Assembly: GCA_016195465.1 (NCBI GenBank)
Contig: JACPZO010000119.1
Coordinates: 1-38,226, forward strand
Direction of reading: 5' to 3'
DNA length: 38,226 bases
Source of the DNA: Nitrospirota bacterium
GTDB taxonomy: Bacteria > Nitrospirota > RBG-16-64-22
Each line of letters opens with the position of its first letter. The first letter of the stretch is position 1. A program made the position numbers and the translations under genes. A model generated the notes under the pieces. The model made no database searches. It had not been told where the DNA came from and saw only the letters and a program-made list of their open reading frames with translations. Positions 15,111 to 22,703 of this stretch are shown here, one piece after another.

Positions 15111-17852
15111 GCGAAGGTGGCTGGGGTACTTATGGTCTTCCTCATGATCTCCTGCGCCGCGTTTGCGCGGGCGGGGGAGACGTCCGCGCTCGTGGGGCGG
15201 CCGATTGCCGGATGGGCTTTTCAGGGCCTCGTGCAATTTCCCGCCGTCGAGGCCGAAGATCTGGCCGGGTTCGCCGTCGGGGAACCGCTCGACCGGGCGC
15301 GCCTCAGCCGCGCGATCAAGCGCCTGATGGCCACGGGCCGCTTCGCCGACGTTCGGGTCGAAGGGGAGGAAGAAGCGGGGGGCACCCGGCTGGTATTCCG
15401 CGTGACCGAGCATCCGATCCTCAGGAAGATCGCATGGGACGTCCCGCTTTCCATGCGCGGCGAAATCGAAAGACGGGTCCCTTTCCGAACGAACGGGGCG
15501 TTCGATTCCCGGATCGTTCCCCGCGCCGAACGCCGAATCGTTTCCTTCCTTCGGGGCGAGGGGTTCGCTTCTCCCGTCGTGGAGGTTCGTCCGGTTGACG
15601 AAACATCCGGAAGCGTGGATCTCCAAGTCCGGATCGTTCCGGGGGAGCCGATGCGCTGGGCCGGCGTCGAGGTCGTGGACCGGAGTGGAACGAAAGTCGA
15701 TCTCCCCGGCGGGACGTCTCCTCCCTTCGGAATGGGGACGCCCGTCCGCGCTGCCGACGTCCGCCATGGGGCCGAGAAACTCCAGGCCTCCCTTCGGGAG
15801 CGCGGGTGGTACGAGGCGTCGGTTTCCCTTGCCTCGGAGGCCGATAGACTCGATCCATCGGCGCGGTTCACCGTGGAGACCGGGCCGCGGTACGACGTCC
15901 GGTTCGAGGGCGGGATTCTCCTCGATGATCCGCGCTGGCGGGAAGAAGTCCGGAGGGTTCTGACGGACTGGACGGGCCCGGAGACGCCGGGGGACGCGGC
16001 GCGCGTCCTGGAGAGGTACTACCGGGAGGCCGGGTATCCTTTCTCGCGCGTCGAAGGCAAGACCGATCCGGTCGAGGGCGGCGCCCGGCGGATCGTTTTC
16101 CATATCGACCCCGGTCCCCGGCCGCGCGTCGCGGATGTGCGCGTTTCGGGCGCCCTGCGGATCGGGCCCGACGAGATTTTCCCTCTCCTCTCGGTCCAAC
16201 AGGATCGGTGGACCACGCGCGGCTTTTTCGATCCGGGCCGTCTCGAAGAAGACGCGGAGACGATTCGGGCTTTCTATCGCTCGCGGGGATTCCTGTCGGC
16301 CGAGGTCGGCGTTCCGTCCGTCGACGTGTCGCCGGACCGCTCCTCCGTGTCGGTCGAGTTCCAGGTCCGGGAAGGCGAGCGGACGTTCGTGCGCTCGGTC
16401 GATCTCACGGGGCTGGTCTGGAATTCGCGGGTGGAACTCCTTCCCCACATCCAAACGCGGCCCGAAAGTCCGTACGAGGAGGAAAAAGCGGAAGAAGACC
16501 GTATCCGCCTCATGGAGCAGTTGGCTCGAAAGGGCCATCTGCAAGCCACGGTCGATCTCCTCTCGACCTTCTTCGATGACGGGCGCTCCGTGGGGATCAC
16601 CTTCGACGTGGATGAGCGCGAGGCGCGCGCTCTGGGCCGGATCATCGTCCTCGGCCTCGTGCGGACCCGGCGTCCGGTGGCGGAGCGGGAGATTCGCTTG
16701 AAGGAAGGCGACCCGTACGACTTCGAGGGACTTCTCCTGGCCGAGAACCGCCTCAGGCGGCTGGGGATATTCTCCGAGGCCCGGTTCCATCCGGTCGATC
16801 CGCTCGACGAGTCTCCCGTCCGGGACGTGGTCCTCTCTCTCAAGGAGGCGGATGCCGGCACGGTCGAGTTCGGCGCCGGGTACGGCGACTACGAGCGGTG
16901 GCGCGGGATGATCGAGGTCTCCCACCGGAACGTCGGAGGGTGGAACAGGCGCGTGTCGGGACGCCTGGAGGCTTCCACGCTCGAGAAAAGACTCCTGCTG
17001 ACCGGGAGGGAGCCGCGCGCGTTCGAGACGGAATACGATCTCCGGGTGCAGGGAGTGTGGGAGGAGACGGAGAAGCGGAACATCGACACGCACGAAACGA
17101 TCTACAAGATCCGCCGGAGCGGGGTCGCGGCCGGGCCGGAAGGGACGTACGCCTCCGTCTGGAAGGCGTCGCTGACTTACCAGTACGAGAACACAACGAT
17201 CCTCGATATCAGCCCCGGGGCCGTCCTCTCCCGCGAAGACGAGGGCCGGCTGGGGGTGTCGAGCCTGACGCCGGCCCTGTTCCTCGATCTCCGGGACGAT
17301 CCGTTCGAGCCGAGACGCGGTCTCTTTGCCGGTGCGTCCGTCAAGGGGGCGGCGAAGGCGATCGGGTCGGAGATATCCTTCTACAAACTCTCGACGCAAG
17401 CGAGCGCTTACATTCCCCTCACGGGGCGCGTCGTTCTCGCCGTCGGAGGGAAGTGGGGGCGCGGGAAAGCCTCGGGCGAGGACAGAAACCTGCCGGTCTT
17501 CGACCGCTTCTTCCTGGGCGGCCGGTCGTCCGTTCGGGGGTTCTCGCAGGACACGCTCGGTCCGAAGGGAACGGATGGGACGCCGTCCGGGGGGAACGTG
17601 ATCGTCCAGGGGAACGTCGAGCTTCGGTGGTCGCTGGGAAGGGAGTTCCAGGTCGTTGCCTTCGCGGACGCGGGGAACGTCTGGCTCGTTCCGCCCGCCG
17701 CGAGCGACCTCAAGCTCCGGCAGAGCGCCGGTGTCGGCGTCCGGTACAAGACGCCCGTCGGGCCGCTCCGCCTCGACTACGCGCGGAAGATCGACCGGGA
17801 GCCGGGCGAGTCCTCGGGGGAATGGCATTTCTCCCTGGGACATGCGTTCTAG
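15090..17852 (+). CDS. Omp85-superfamily outer-membrane protein (TamA/BamA-like) with about seven POTRA domains
   Basis: The 920 residues end in an Omp85 beta-barrel (about 593-920) with the hallmark FFLGGRSSVRGFSQDTLG and a terminal phenylalanine (HFSLGHAF). Between the signal peptide and the barrel I count seven POTRA-like units of 75-85 residues, each with a strand, a helix pair ending in (L/Y)...G(R/W/Y/F)(F/Y), and paired strands. Breaks fall near residues 40, 111, 190, 269, 346, 433 and 514. BamA usually has five and TamA three. Adjacency to tamB favours a TamA-like role in moving substrates to the outer membrane. The start is uncertain: ATG 15090 is encoded by the satellite (MGESVNR), while GTG 15117 or ATG 15132 would still leave a signal peptide ending AAFARAG. 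Confidence 0.9.
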   Translation: MGESVNRAKVAGVLMVFLMISCAAFARAGETSALVGRPIAGWAFQGLVQFPAVEAEDLAGFAVGEPLDRARLSRAIKRLMATGRFADVRVEGEEEAGGTRLVFRVTEHPILRKIAWDVPLSMRGEIERRVPFRTNGAFDSRIVPRAERRIVSFLRGEGFASPVVEVRPVDETSGSVDLQVRIVPGEPMRWAGVEVVDRSGTKVDLPGGTSPPFGMGTPVRAADVRHGAEKLQASLRERGWYEASVSLASEADRLDPSARFTVETGPRYDVRFEGGILLDDPRWREEVRRVLTDWTGPETPGDAARVLERYYREAGYPFSRVEGKTDPVEGGARRIVFHIDPGPRPRVADVRVSGALRIGPDEIFPLLSVQQDRWTTRGFFDPGRLEEDAETIRAFYRSRGFLSAEVGVPSVDVSPDRSSVSVEFQVREGERTFVRSVDLTGLVWNSRVELLPHIQTRPESPYEEEKAEEDRIRLMEQLARKGHLQATVDLLSTFFDDGRSVGITFDVDEREARALGRIIVLGLVRTRRPVAEREIRLKEGDPYDFEGLLLAENRLRRLGIFSEARFHPVDPLDESPVRDVVLSLKEADAGTVEFGAGYGDYERWRGMIEVSHRNVGGWNRRVSGRLEASTLEKRLLLTGREPRAFETEYDLRVQGVWEETEKRNIDTHETIYKIRRSGVAAGPEGTYASVWKASLTYQYENTTILDISPGAVLSREDEGRLGVSSLTPALFLDLRDDPFEPRRGLFAGASVKGAAKAIGSEISFYKLSTQASAYIPLTGRVVLAVGGKWGRGKASGEDRNLPVFDRFFLGGRSSVRGFSQDTLGPKGTDGTPSGGNVIVQGNVELRWSLGREFQVVAFADAGNVWLVPPAASDLKLRQSAGVGVRYKTPVGPLRLDYARKIDREPGESSGEWHFSLGHAF

Positions 17853-17861
17853 GAAAGGCCG

Positions 17862-18013
17862 GTGAATCGGTGAATGGGTGAATGGGTGAATCGGTGAATC
17901 GGTGAATAGGTGAATCGGTGAATCGGTGAATCGGTGAGTCGGTGAATAGGTGAATCGGTGAGTCGGTGAATGGGTGAATCGGTGAGTCGGTGAATAGGTG
18001 AATCGGTGAATCG
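17862..18013. repeat. GTGAATCG octamer satellite, 19 units
   Basis: Nineteen uninterrupted 8-bp units alternate among GTGAATCG, GTGAATGG, GTGAATAG and GTGAGTCG. Each unit contains TGA, and because 8 is not a multiple of 3 the tract puts stop codons in all three forward frames every 24 bases. On the reverse strand it reads openly (FTDSPIHR repeats), producing spurious ORFs. It lies between the Omp85 and SurA-like genes. Confidence 0.95.
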
Positions 18014-18034
18014 GTTGAGTTTGGGGGAAACAGC

Positions 18035-18664
18035 TTGAAAGGCCAACTCATAACGATCTTGGCAATTGCCGTTCTTCTCGCCGCGCGGCCGGCGGGGGCC
18101 GGCGTTCTCCTCGACGGCGTCGCGGCGACGGTCGACGGTCAGGTGATCACGGTCTACGATTTGACGCGCGCGGAGAGTGTGGCGCGGATCCTCGTCGGGG
18201 AAGATCCGGCTAGCCGGGCGCGGGTATCGAGGGAGGACGTCCTGGAGGCGATCGTCAACCAGAGGCTGACCCTGACGGAAGCCATCCGGCTGCGGATGGA
18301 CGAAAGCGATTCCGAGCGGGTCGAAGAGGTCTTGCGCCAGGCCATGGGCCGCTACGCGTCGGCCGCGGTATGGAAAGCGGCAGTCGAGGAGGCGGGCCTG
18401 TCCGAATCGGACGTCCAGGAGGAAGTGGAAAAGCAGGTGAGGCTTCTCAAATACCTGCACCGCCGTGTTCCGGTTGCCGTGACGCTCGCGGATGCGGGGC
18501 GGTATTTCGAGGAGAACCAGACCCGCATGGGCGGGGCGTCGTTCGGCGACGTGGTCGACACGATCCTCGACCTGTTGCGCGAGGAGAAGTTCAACGCCGC
18601 GATGAAGGAGTATCTTGAGAAACTGCGGGAAGCGGGGGAGATCCGCATTCGGCCCCGGCCATGA
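18035..18664 (+). CDS. SurA N-terminal-domain-like periplasmic chaperone
   Basis: A 209-residue protein with a signal peptide (about 1-22, LLAARPAGAG) followed by DGVAATVDGQVITVYDL, the characteristic first strand-turn-helix of SurA/PpiD-type chaperones. A long helical region with EAIVNQRLTLTEAIRL follows, as in the SurA_N domain. It lacks the parvulin peptidyl-prolyl isomerase domain, so it would be a chaperone only. The start is TTG 18035, with GGGGGAAA upstream. Its position after tamB and the Omp85 gene suggests it delivers unfolded outer-membrane proteins to that machinery. The link is by gene order and fold resemblance; isomerase-less SurA-like proteins are common in Desulfobacterota and relatives. 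Confidence 0.8.
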   Translation: MKGQLITILAIAVLLAARPAGAGVLLDGVAATVDGQVITVYDLTRAESVARILVGEDPASRARVSREDVLEAIVNQRLTLTEAIRLRMDESDSERVEEVLRQAMGRYASAAVWKAAVEEAGLSESDVQEEVEKQVRLLKYLHRRVPVAVTLADAGRYFEENQTRMGGASFGDVVDTILDLLREEKFNAAMKEYLEKLREAGEIRIRPRP

Positions 18665-18718
18665 GGCGCGGAACGGCCGGGGCGTCCCCGGCGCGGCGGT
18701 TCTTCCTCCCCGAGAGAC

Positions 18719-18842
18719 CGTTGAAGAACCCCGCCTTGGAAGGCGGGGATTCTCCGACCTCCAAGGTGTTTTTTCGATATTTGCATTCGTGCGCCTTGAC
18801 CCCGCCCCAAGGGGCGGGGATTGCGGCGCACTGCGCGGTTCA
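18719..18842 (+). repeat. Dispersed two-hairpin repeat, family R1, copy B
   Basis: Near-identical to copy A at 4168-4290, including CCCCGCCTTGGAAGGCGGGG and CCCCGCCCCAAGGGGCGGGG and the same ends (CGTTGAAGAACC, GCGGTTCA). It sits between the convergent SurA-like and TPR genes, where its hairpins could end transcription from either side. Confidence 0.85.
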
Positions 18843-18889
18843 GGATGGCTTGAGAGGCGCTCGCAAGGTCCCGTCAGGTTCATGCGCGG

Positions 18890-19507
18890 CTACGGGTTTC
18901 TCTTGAGGAAGTTCGTCGCCTCGACATGACCCGGGATTCGTTCCAGCACCTGTAGGTATGCGGTCTTGGCCTTTCCGGCATGACCCAGCCACGCCTCGGC
19001 GCGGGCCAAGTAGACGAGAACCGTGGCGTCGGCCGGGTAGCGCAAGGCCACCTCGGCCGCGTGCTTGGCCAGATCCTCCCACTTTCGCTCACCTTCCTCG
19101 CAGATCATGAGGCGGACGTTCGCCAGGTAGTCCCAGGGCGATACGGCGAGGACCTGCTTCGCGTGGTACGCCGCTTCCCCCCACCGTTGTTGCGCCAGGA
19201 GCGGCAAGGTGAGGCCCAGCCGCGCGTCCAGGGACCTGGGATTGACCTTCAAGGCCGCCGTGTATTTGTGGACGGCCTCGTTGTGGCTGCCTTGCAGGTA
19301 GTTGAGCCATGCGTGGCGAAGCAGGGCGAATTCATGGGGAGGCTGTCTTGCCACGAGCGGGTCAAGGACGGCCGCGGCCTGGGCGTACAGGCCTCCCTGC
19401 TCCAGTTTGTATGACTGGGCCCATGGATCATTGCCGGAGGCAAAGGCCGAAGCGCATTGCCACAGGAAAACAGCGAACGTCAGGCTCGGCAGAAAGTAAG
19501 GCTTCAC
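18890..19507 (-). CDS. Secreted TPR-repeat protein
   Basis: A 205-residue protein starting at GTG 19507, which has GGAGG eight bases upstream; the longer ORF reaches into the preceding gene. A signal peptide (about 1-24, ending ASAFASG) is followed by four or five TPR-like helical pairs. Examples are YKLEQGGLYAQAAAVLDPLVARQP, GSHNEAVHKYTAALKVNPRSLDARLG, QRWGEAAYHAKQVLAVSPWDYLA and GHAGKAKTAYLQVLERIPGHVEA. TPR repeats bind other proteins, so it is probably a periplasmic scaffold. It is the last gene of the PqqD/ATP-grasp/decarboxylase operon, 55 bases after the beta-barrel gene; TPR-plus-barrel pairs occur in polymer and peptide export systems. Confidence 0.85.
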   Translation of the reverse strand: MKPYFLPSLTFAVFLWQCASAFASGNDPWAQSYKLEQGGLYAQAAAVLDPLVARQPPHEFALLRHAWLNYLQGSHNEAVHKYTAALKVNPRSLDARLGLTLPLLAQQRWGEAAYHAKQVLAVSPWDYLANVRLMICEEGERKWEDLAKHAAEVALRYPADATVLVYLARAEAWLGHAGKAKTAYLQVLERIPGHVEATNFLKRNP

Positions 19508-19562
19508 GGCTCGTTCCTCCCTTGTTGTCGGTGACCCCCTTTTTTCTCGCGGCGCGCCGGTC

Positions 19563-20474
19563 CTACCACTCCCCGGCGAGCGCAAGGAATCCGTAGAGGC
19601 TCGTGTAGGAGACGTTCTCGCGGGCCAGGGCCGTTTTGTACTTCTCCCAGCCGGCGCCGAGCAGGATGCTCGTGGATCGGCCGACTCTCCACCCCGTGCT
19701 GAGGGCGATCGCGCCGGTCTGCAGGTCGGCGAGGTTGTACACGGCGGCGCTGTCCCCATCCACGGCGTAGATCCGTTCGCCCAAGAGGAATGCCAGTTGA
19801 ACGTTTTCGAGGAGGGCGTCCGATTTCCTCTCCGGGCGATAGGTCCACTTCACCTCCAGGGCGGACGTGCCGTCCCGGCCCTGGGAGCGGACAGGGTTCG
19901 ACGAAATGATGAAATAGCCGCGGAGCTGGAGCCACTGCTCGCCGTTCAGCCCGAATCCGGCCGTCGGGGTCCACTGCCGGACCTCCAGATTGCCGGGCTG
20001 CGTCGCGCTGCGCCCAAACCGGCTGGAAGCATAGCCGACGTCCATGCGGACCGTTCCGCCGAGGTCCGAGACGGAGAGCCGAGAGGCCAGCACGCGGACT
20101 TGGTCCGTTCCGTTGGTCGCGTCGTTGTTGTCCACCGCGTGGAGGTCCATGCGGAGGCCGATCCGGGCAGGAACGGCGTCCGGCACGTAGGAAGCCCGAC
20201 CTGACAGGAAAGACGCATATTGAGCAATGTCGGGGTAGCCCGGCTTGCCGTTCACGTTTGCATAGTCGCCTCCGACCGTGAGTCCGGCGCGCTCGAAATA
20301 CTGGGCGTCCAGGAACAGACGTCCGCCGGTCACGCTCTCCCGCGTCGGGGAACCCTGGTAGCGACCGTAAGAGAACGCGGGGGTCAGGCTGAGCGTCCAG
20401 TCCTCGGCTCCGAGCGCGTCGGTCCCAACGATCGCAACGAACATCATGGAAAGAGCGCAAATGCGGGGTCTCAT
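19563..20474 (-). CDS. Outer-membrane beta-barrel protein of the PqqD/ATP-grasp operon
   Basis: A 303-residue protein from ATG 20474, with GGAGGAAAG directly upstream, overlapping the stop of the UT-M23 gene by three bases. A signal peptide (about 1-22, ending DALGA) is followed by a series of amphipathic strands with glycine and aromatic residues, for example WTLSLTPAFSYGRYQG, LTVGGDYANVNG, GTVRMDVGYASSRFG, ALSTGWRVGRSTSILLGAGWEKYK. It ends YGFLALAGEW, an aromatic C-terminus typical of outer-membrane barrels. I do not recognise a named family; YaiO-like and other small barrels look similar. As a member of the operon it could pass the product of the ligase and decarboxylase, or a peptide, across the outer membrane. 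Confidence 0.8.
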   Translation of the reverse strand: MRPRICALSMMFVAIVGTDALGAEDWTLSLTPAFSYGRYQGSPTRESVTGGRLFLDAQYFERAGLTVGGDYANVNGKPGYPDIAQYASFLSGRASYVPDAVPARIGLRMDLHAVDNNDATNGTDQVRVLASRLSVSDLGGTVRMDVGYASSRFGRSATQPGNLEVRQWTPTAGFGLNGEQWLQLRGYFIISSNPVRSQGRDGTSALEVKWTYRPERKSDALLENVQLAFLLGERIYAVDGDSAAVYNLADLQTGAIALSTGWRVGRSTSILLGAGWEKYKTALARENVSYTSLYGFLALAGEW

Positions 20475-22699
20475 CTTTCCTCCATTTGGCTCACGGCTGA
20501 AAGGTTCCTTTCCTGGGCGCAACGGGGCACTCCATTGTCATCCACGCGACCTTCGCTCTCGATGAAGGCGGTCCAACGCTTGGAACCGGCTTCCACCACG
20601 AGGGACTCGCACCCCCCGATGGGGGAGATCGCGGCCGATGTCGAGACGCGAAGGACGGCCCCCAGCCCCAGCCGGAGGGTGTGCACGCCCTCTTGTCGCC
20701 AGACTTGAGCGGCGTCATCCCACGTTCTTCGATATCGGCTTTCCACCCACGCCCCGAGCGGACGAGAGAAGGCCACGAGAAGCCGCTGCCAAGCCGCGAG
20801 AGGCATGAGTCGGGCCGGGGGGCTGTCGTGCCACTGTACCGCCCCGCCGGTCAGGGGGGTGAGGCCCATCGCGAGGAGCCACAGATCGAGGAAGCGGTCC
20901 CGGTTTCCGCGGCGGTCGAAGAACGCCAGGATGTTCGGTTTTTCCTCGAACGCGGCGCTCCCTCCGATGTCGGAGACGATCCGGAACTGTCCGAGCAGCG
21001 TGACCTCAACGCTCAGTCGGCGGCCCGCCGGAGGGCGGGAGGAGGATTCACGGAAGCGGTAGCCGAGCGTTCGCCCCGCGGGCAGGTGCAGGGAGGCGGC
21101 CAGGCGCTCGTCGCGACCCGAAGCCGCGACGCTTGTCCCCTCCACGGGCCGTCCCGCGAGTTGGAAGACCGGATCGGGTCCAGCTTCTGGCCCAGCCTCT
21201 GCCCGCGCGAGGATGTTGCAGAGATGGAAGGGAGACGTGGGGCTGCCCAACGCGGGCTCGCGCTGTACTTGGAGGTGCAGGTGGGGCTGAGGGGACCGCC
21301 CCGAGTTGCCGCAAGCCGCCAGGGGCTGTCCGGCGGACACCCATTCCCCCTCTCTGACGACGATGGAGCCCGGGCGCAGATGGGCGAGCAACACGGTGTG
21401 CCCCGTGGCGATCCGAAGAAGGACGTGGTTTCCCCAGTTGTGAGTCGTGTCGACTTCGCCGGGCGCGTTGTCGGGAAGGTCGTCCTGACGGCGAACGACC
21501 GTGCCCGACGCGGGCGCGGTTACGCTCGCTCCGTAGCAGTTGTAATCGTCGAGCGTTCCTCCGTCCGTGCGGAAGCTGCGGCCCTGGTCGAGGATGAAGA
21601 AGTCGAGAGCGTGCTGCCAGGGCGGCTGGTGGGTGTGGCGGCCGTGGAAGCCTTGGTAGACGTGCCATTCCCCCAGGAAGGGAGGGAAGAGAGGAACGCT
21701 TTCCGGGTCTCCCAGGCGCGTCTTGGCGAGCCGCGCGCGCTCGTAGCTGATCTCGGGAAGGGCGGGGTTGGCCAGCGTCAGAACGGGCGGCGAGATTCCC
21801 AACCTTTGACGGAGGCCGGCCAGCATGGTGTAGGCGGCCAGGAGGAAGGGAGAGGCCAGAGCGGGGAGATGGTGGGGGGTCAGAACCTGTTTCAATCCGG
21901 CGGAGGCCAGCGCCGCGAGCGCGGCCCCGAACATCGCCACAAGGAAGCCGGCGCGGCCGGGGACGCTGAAGATCCCGCCCAGGGCCATGGCCGTGAGCAT
22001 GAAGTTGAAACCCGTCAAGGTCGGCGAGGCCGCCGGATCGCCCAGGAAAACCAGCGTGGCCGTTCCCACGCCGTAGCCGCAGAGGGCGAGGATCGCCAGA
22101 TAGCGCGAGGTTGCCAGGAGCCCGACAAACAGCAGGAACCCGGCGATGGGGTGAGGAGCGAAGAGGAACCATCCGAGCGCCTCGAAGAAACCGTCCAGAC
22201 CCAACGGAAAGACGGCGCCTGTATGCGATGGCAGGGGGCCGGGCACGAGGTTCCCGGAGGCTTGGGCGGCCAACCCCAGCGCCCACGAGACCAGGACGAA
22301 GGGCAGGCTGAGCACGGGCAGCTCTCCCGCGCGCCAGAGCAGGGAGGCGATCGCGGGGGTGACGATTGTGGTGAGCGCCGCGCCTGCCGCAATCAGCACG
22401 ATGAGCCCGGCGTCCGGTATTGTCGAAGCGCCGATCCAAAGTCCGACGAGGAGACTGTTGTATACGATCGGTTCCGGGCTCCCGACCGAATAGCCGAGGA
22501 GCCTCGCGGCCCAGCGGCCGCAGAGCGCGGCCAGCAGGCCGGAGAGACCGATCGCCGGTTTCCAGAGAGTGGCGGCGAGAAACAGAAGTCCCGCGAAGGG
22601 GCTCTCGCAAAACAGGACGGCCGCGTAGGAGCGGGCCACCTCGGCCGGCAGCGCGACGATCGAGGACAGGCGGGCGAAAAGCGGTCGGCTTCCGTCCAT
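20471..22699 (-). CDS. Urea-transporter-family membrane protein fused to an M23 peptidase domain
   Basis: A 742-residue fusion. Residues 1 to about 310 are a polytopic membrane domain resembling bacterial urea transporters (LLFLAATLWKPAIGLSGLLAAL, then IVYNSLLVGLWIG), with the internal duplication suggested by a second FNFMLTAMALGGIF block. Residues about 355-490 are an M23-type (LytM) domain, with the zinc ligands apparently in QHALDFF (near 362) and PHLHLQV (near 473), plus APASGTVV, WGNHVLLR and AHLRPGS. The remaining 250 residues are a beta-rich region I do not recognise. UT proteins pass urea or similar small amides; M23 domains cut peptidoglycan or glycine-rich peptides. Catalytic activity is plausible because the ligands are present. 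The gene is 4 bases from the decarboxylase gene. Confidence 0.85.
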   Translation of the reverse strand: MDGSRPLFARLSSIVALPAEVARSYAAVLFCESPFAGLLFLAATLWKPAIGLSGLLAALCGRWAARLLGYSVGSPEPIVYNSLLVGLWIGASTIPDAGLIVLIAAGAALTTIVTPAIASLLWRAGELPVLSLPFVLVSWALGLAAQASGNLVPGPLPSHTGAVFPLGLDGFFEALGWFLFAPHPIAGFLLFVGLLATSRYLAILALCGYGVGTATLVFLGDPAASPTLTGFNFMLTAMALGGIFSVPGRAGFLVAMFGAALAALASAGLKQVLTPHHLPALASPFLLAAYTMLAGLRQRLGISPPVLTLANPALPEISYERARLAKTRLGDPESVPLFPPFLGEWHVYQGFHGRHTHQPPWQHALDFFILDQGRSFRTDGGTLDDYNCYGASVTAPASGTVVRRQDDLPDNAPGEVDTTHNWGNHVLLRIATGHTVLLAHLRPGSIVVREGEWVSAGQPLAACGNSGRSPQPHLHLQVQREPALGSPTSPFHLCNILARAEAGPEAGPDPVFQLAGRPVEGTSVAASGRDERLAASLHLPAGRTLGYRFRESSSRPPAGRRLSVEVTLLGQFRIVSDIGGSAAFEEKPNILAFFDRRGNRDRFLDLWLLAMGLTPLTGGAVQWHDSPPARLMPLAAWQRLLVAFSRPLGAWVESRYRRTWDDAAQVWRQEGVHTLRLGLGAVLRVSTSAAISPIGGCESLVVEAGSKRWTAFIESEGRVDDNGVPRCAQERNLSAVSQMEER

Positions 22700-22703
22700 G
22701 ACC

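Noticed and set aside
17862-18013. Possible CRISPR array
   Set aside because: The repeats are contiguous 8-bp units with no spacers and no cas genes nearby.
17849-18883. 344-residue minus-strand ORF ending in FTDSPIHR repeats
   Set aside because: It is the reverse reading of the GTGAATCG satellite, the SurA-like gene and repeat R1; it is not a repeat protein.
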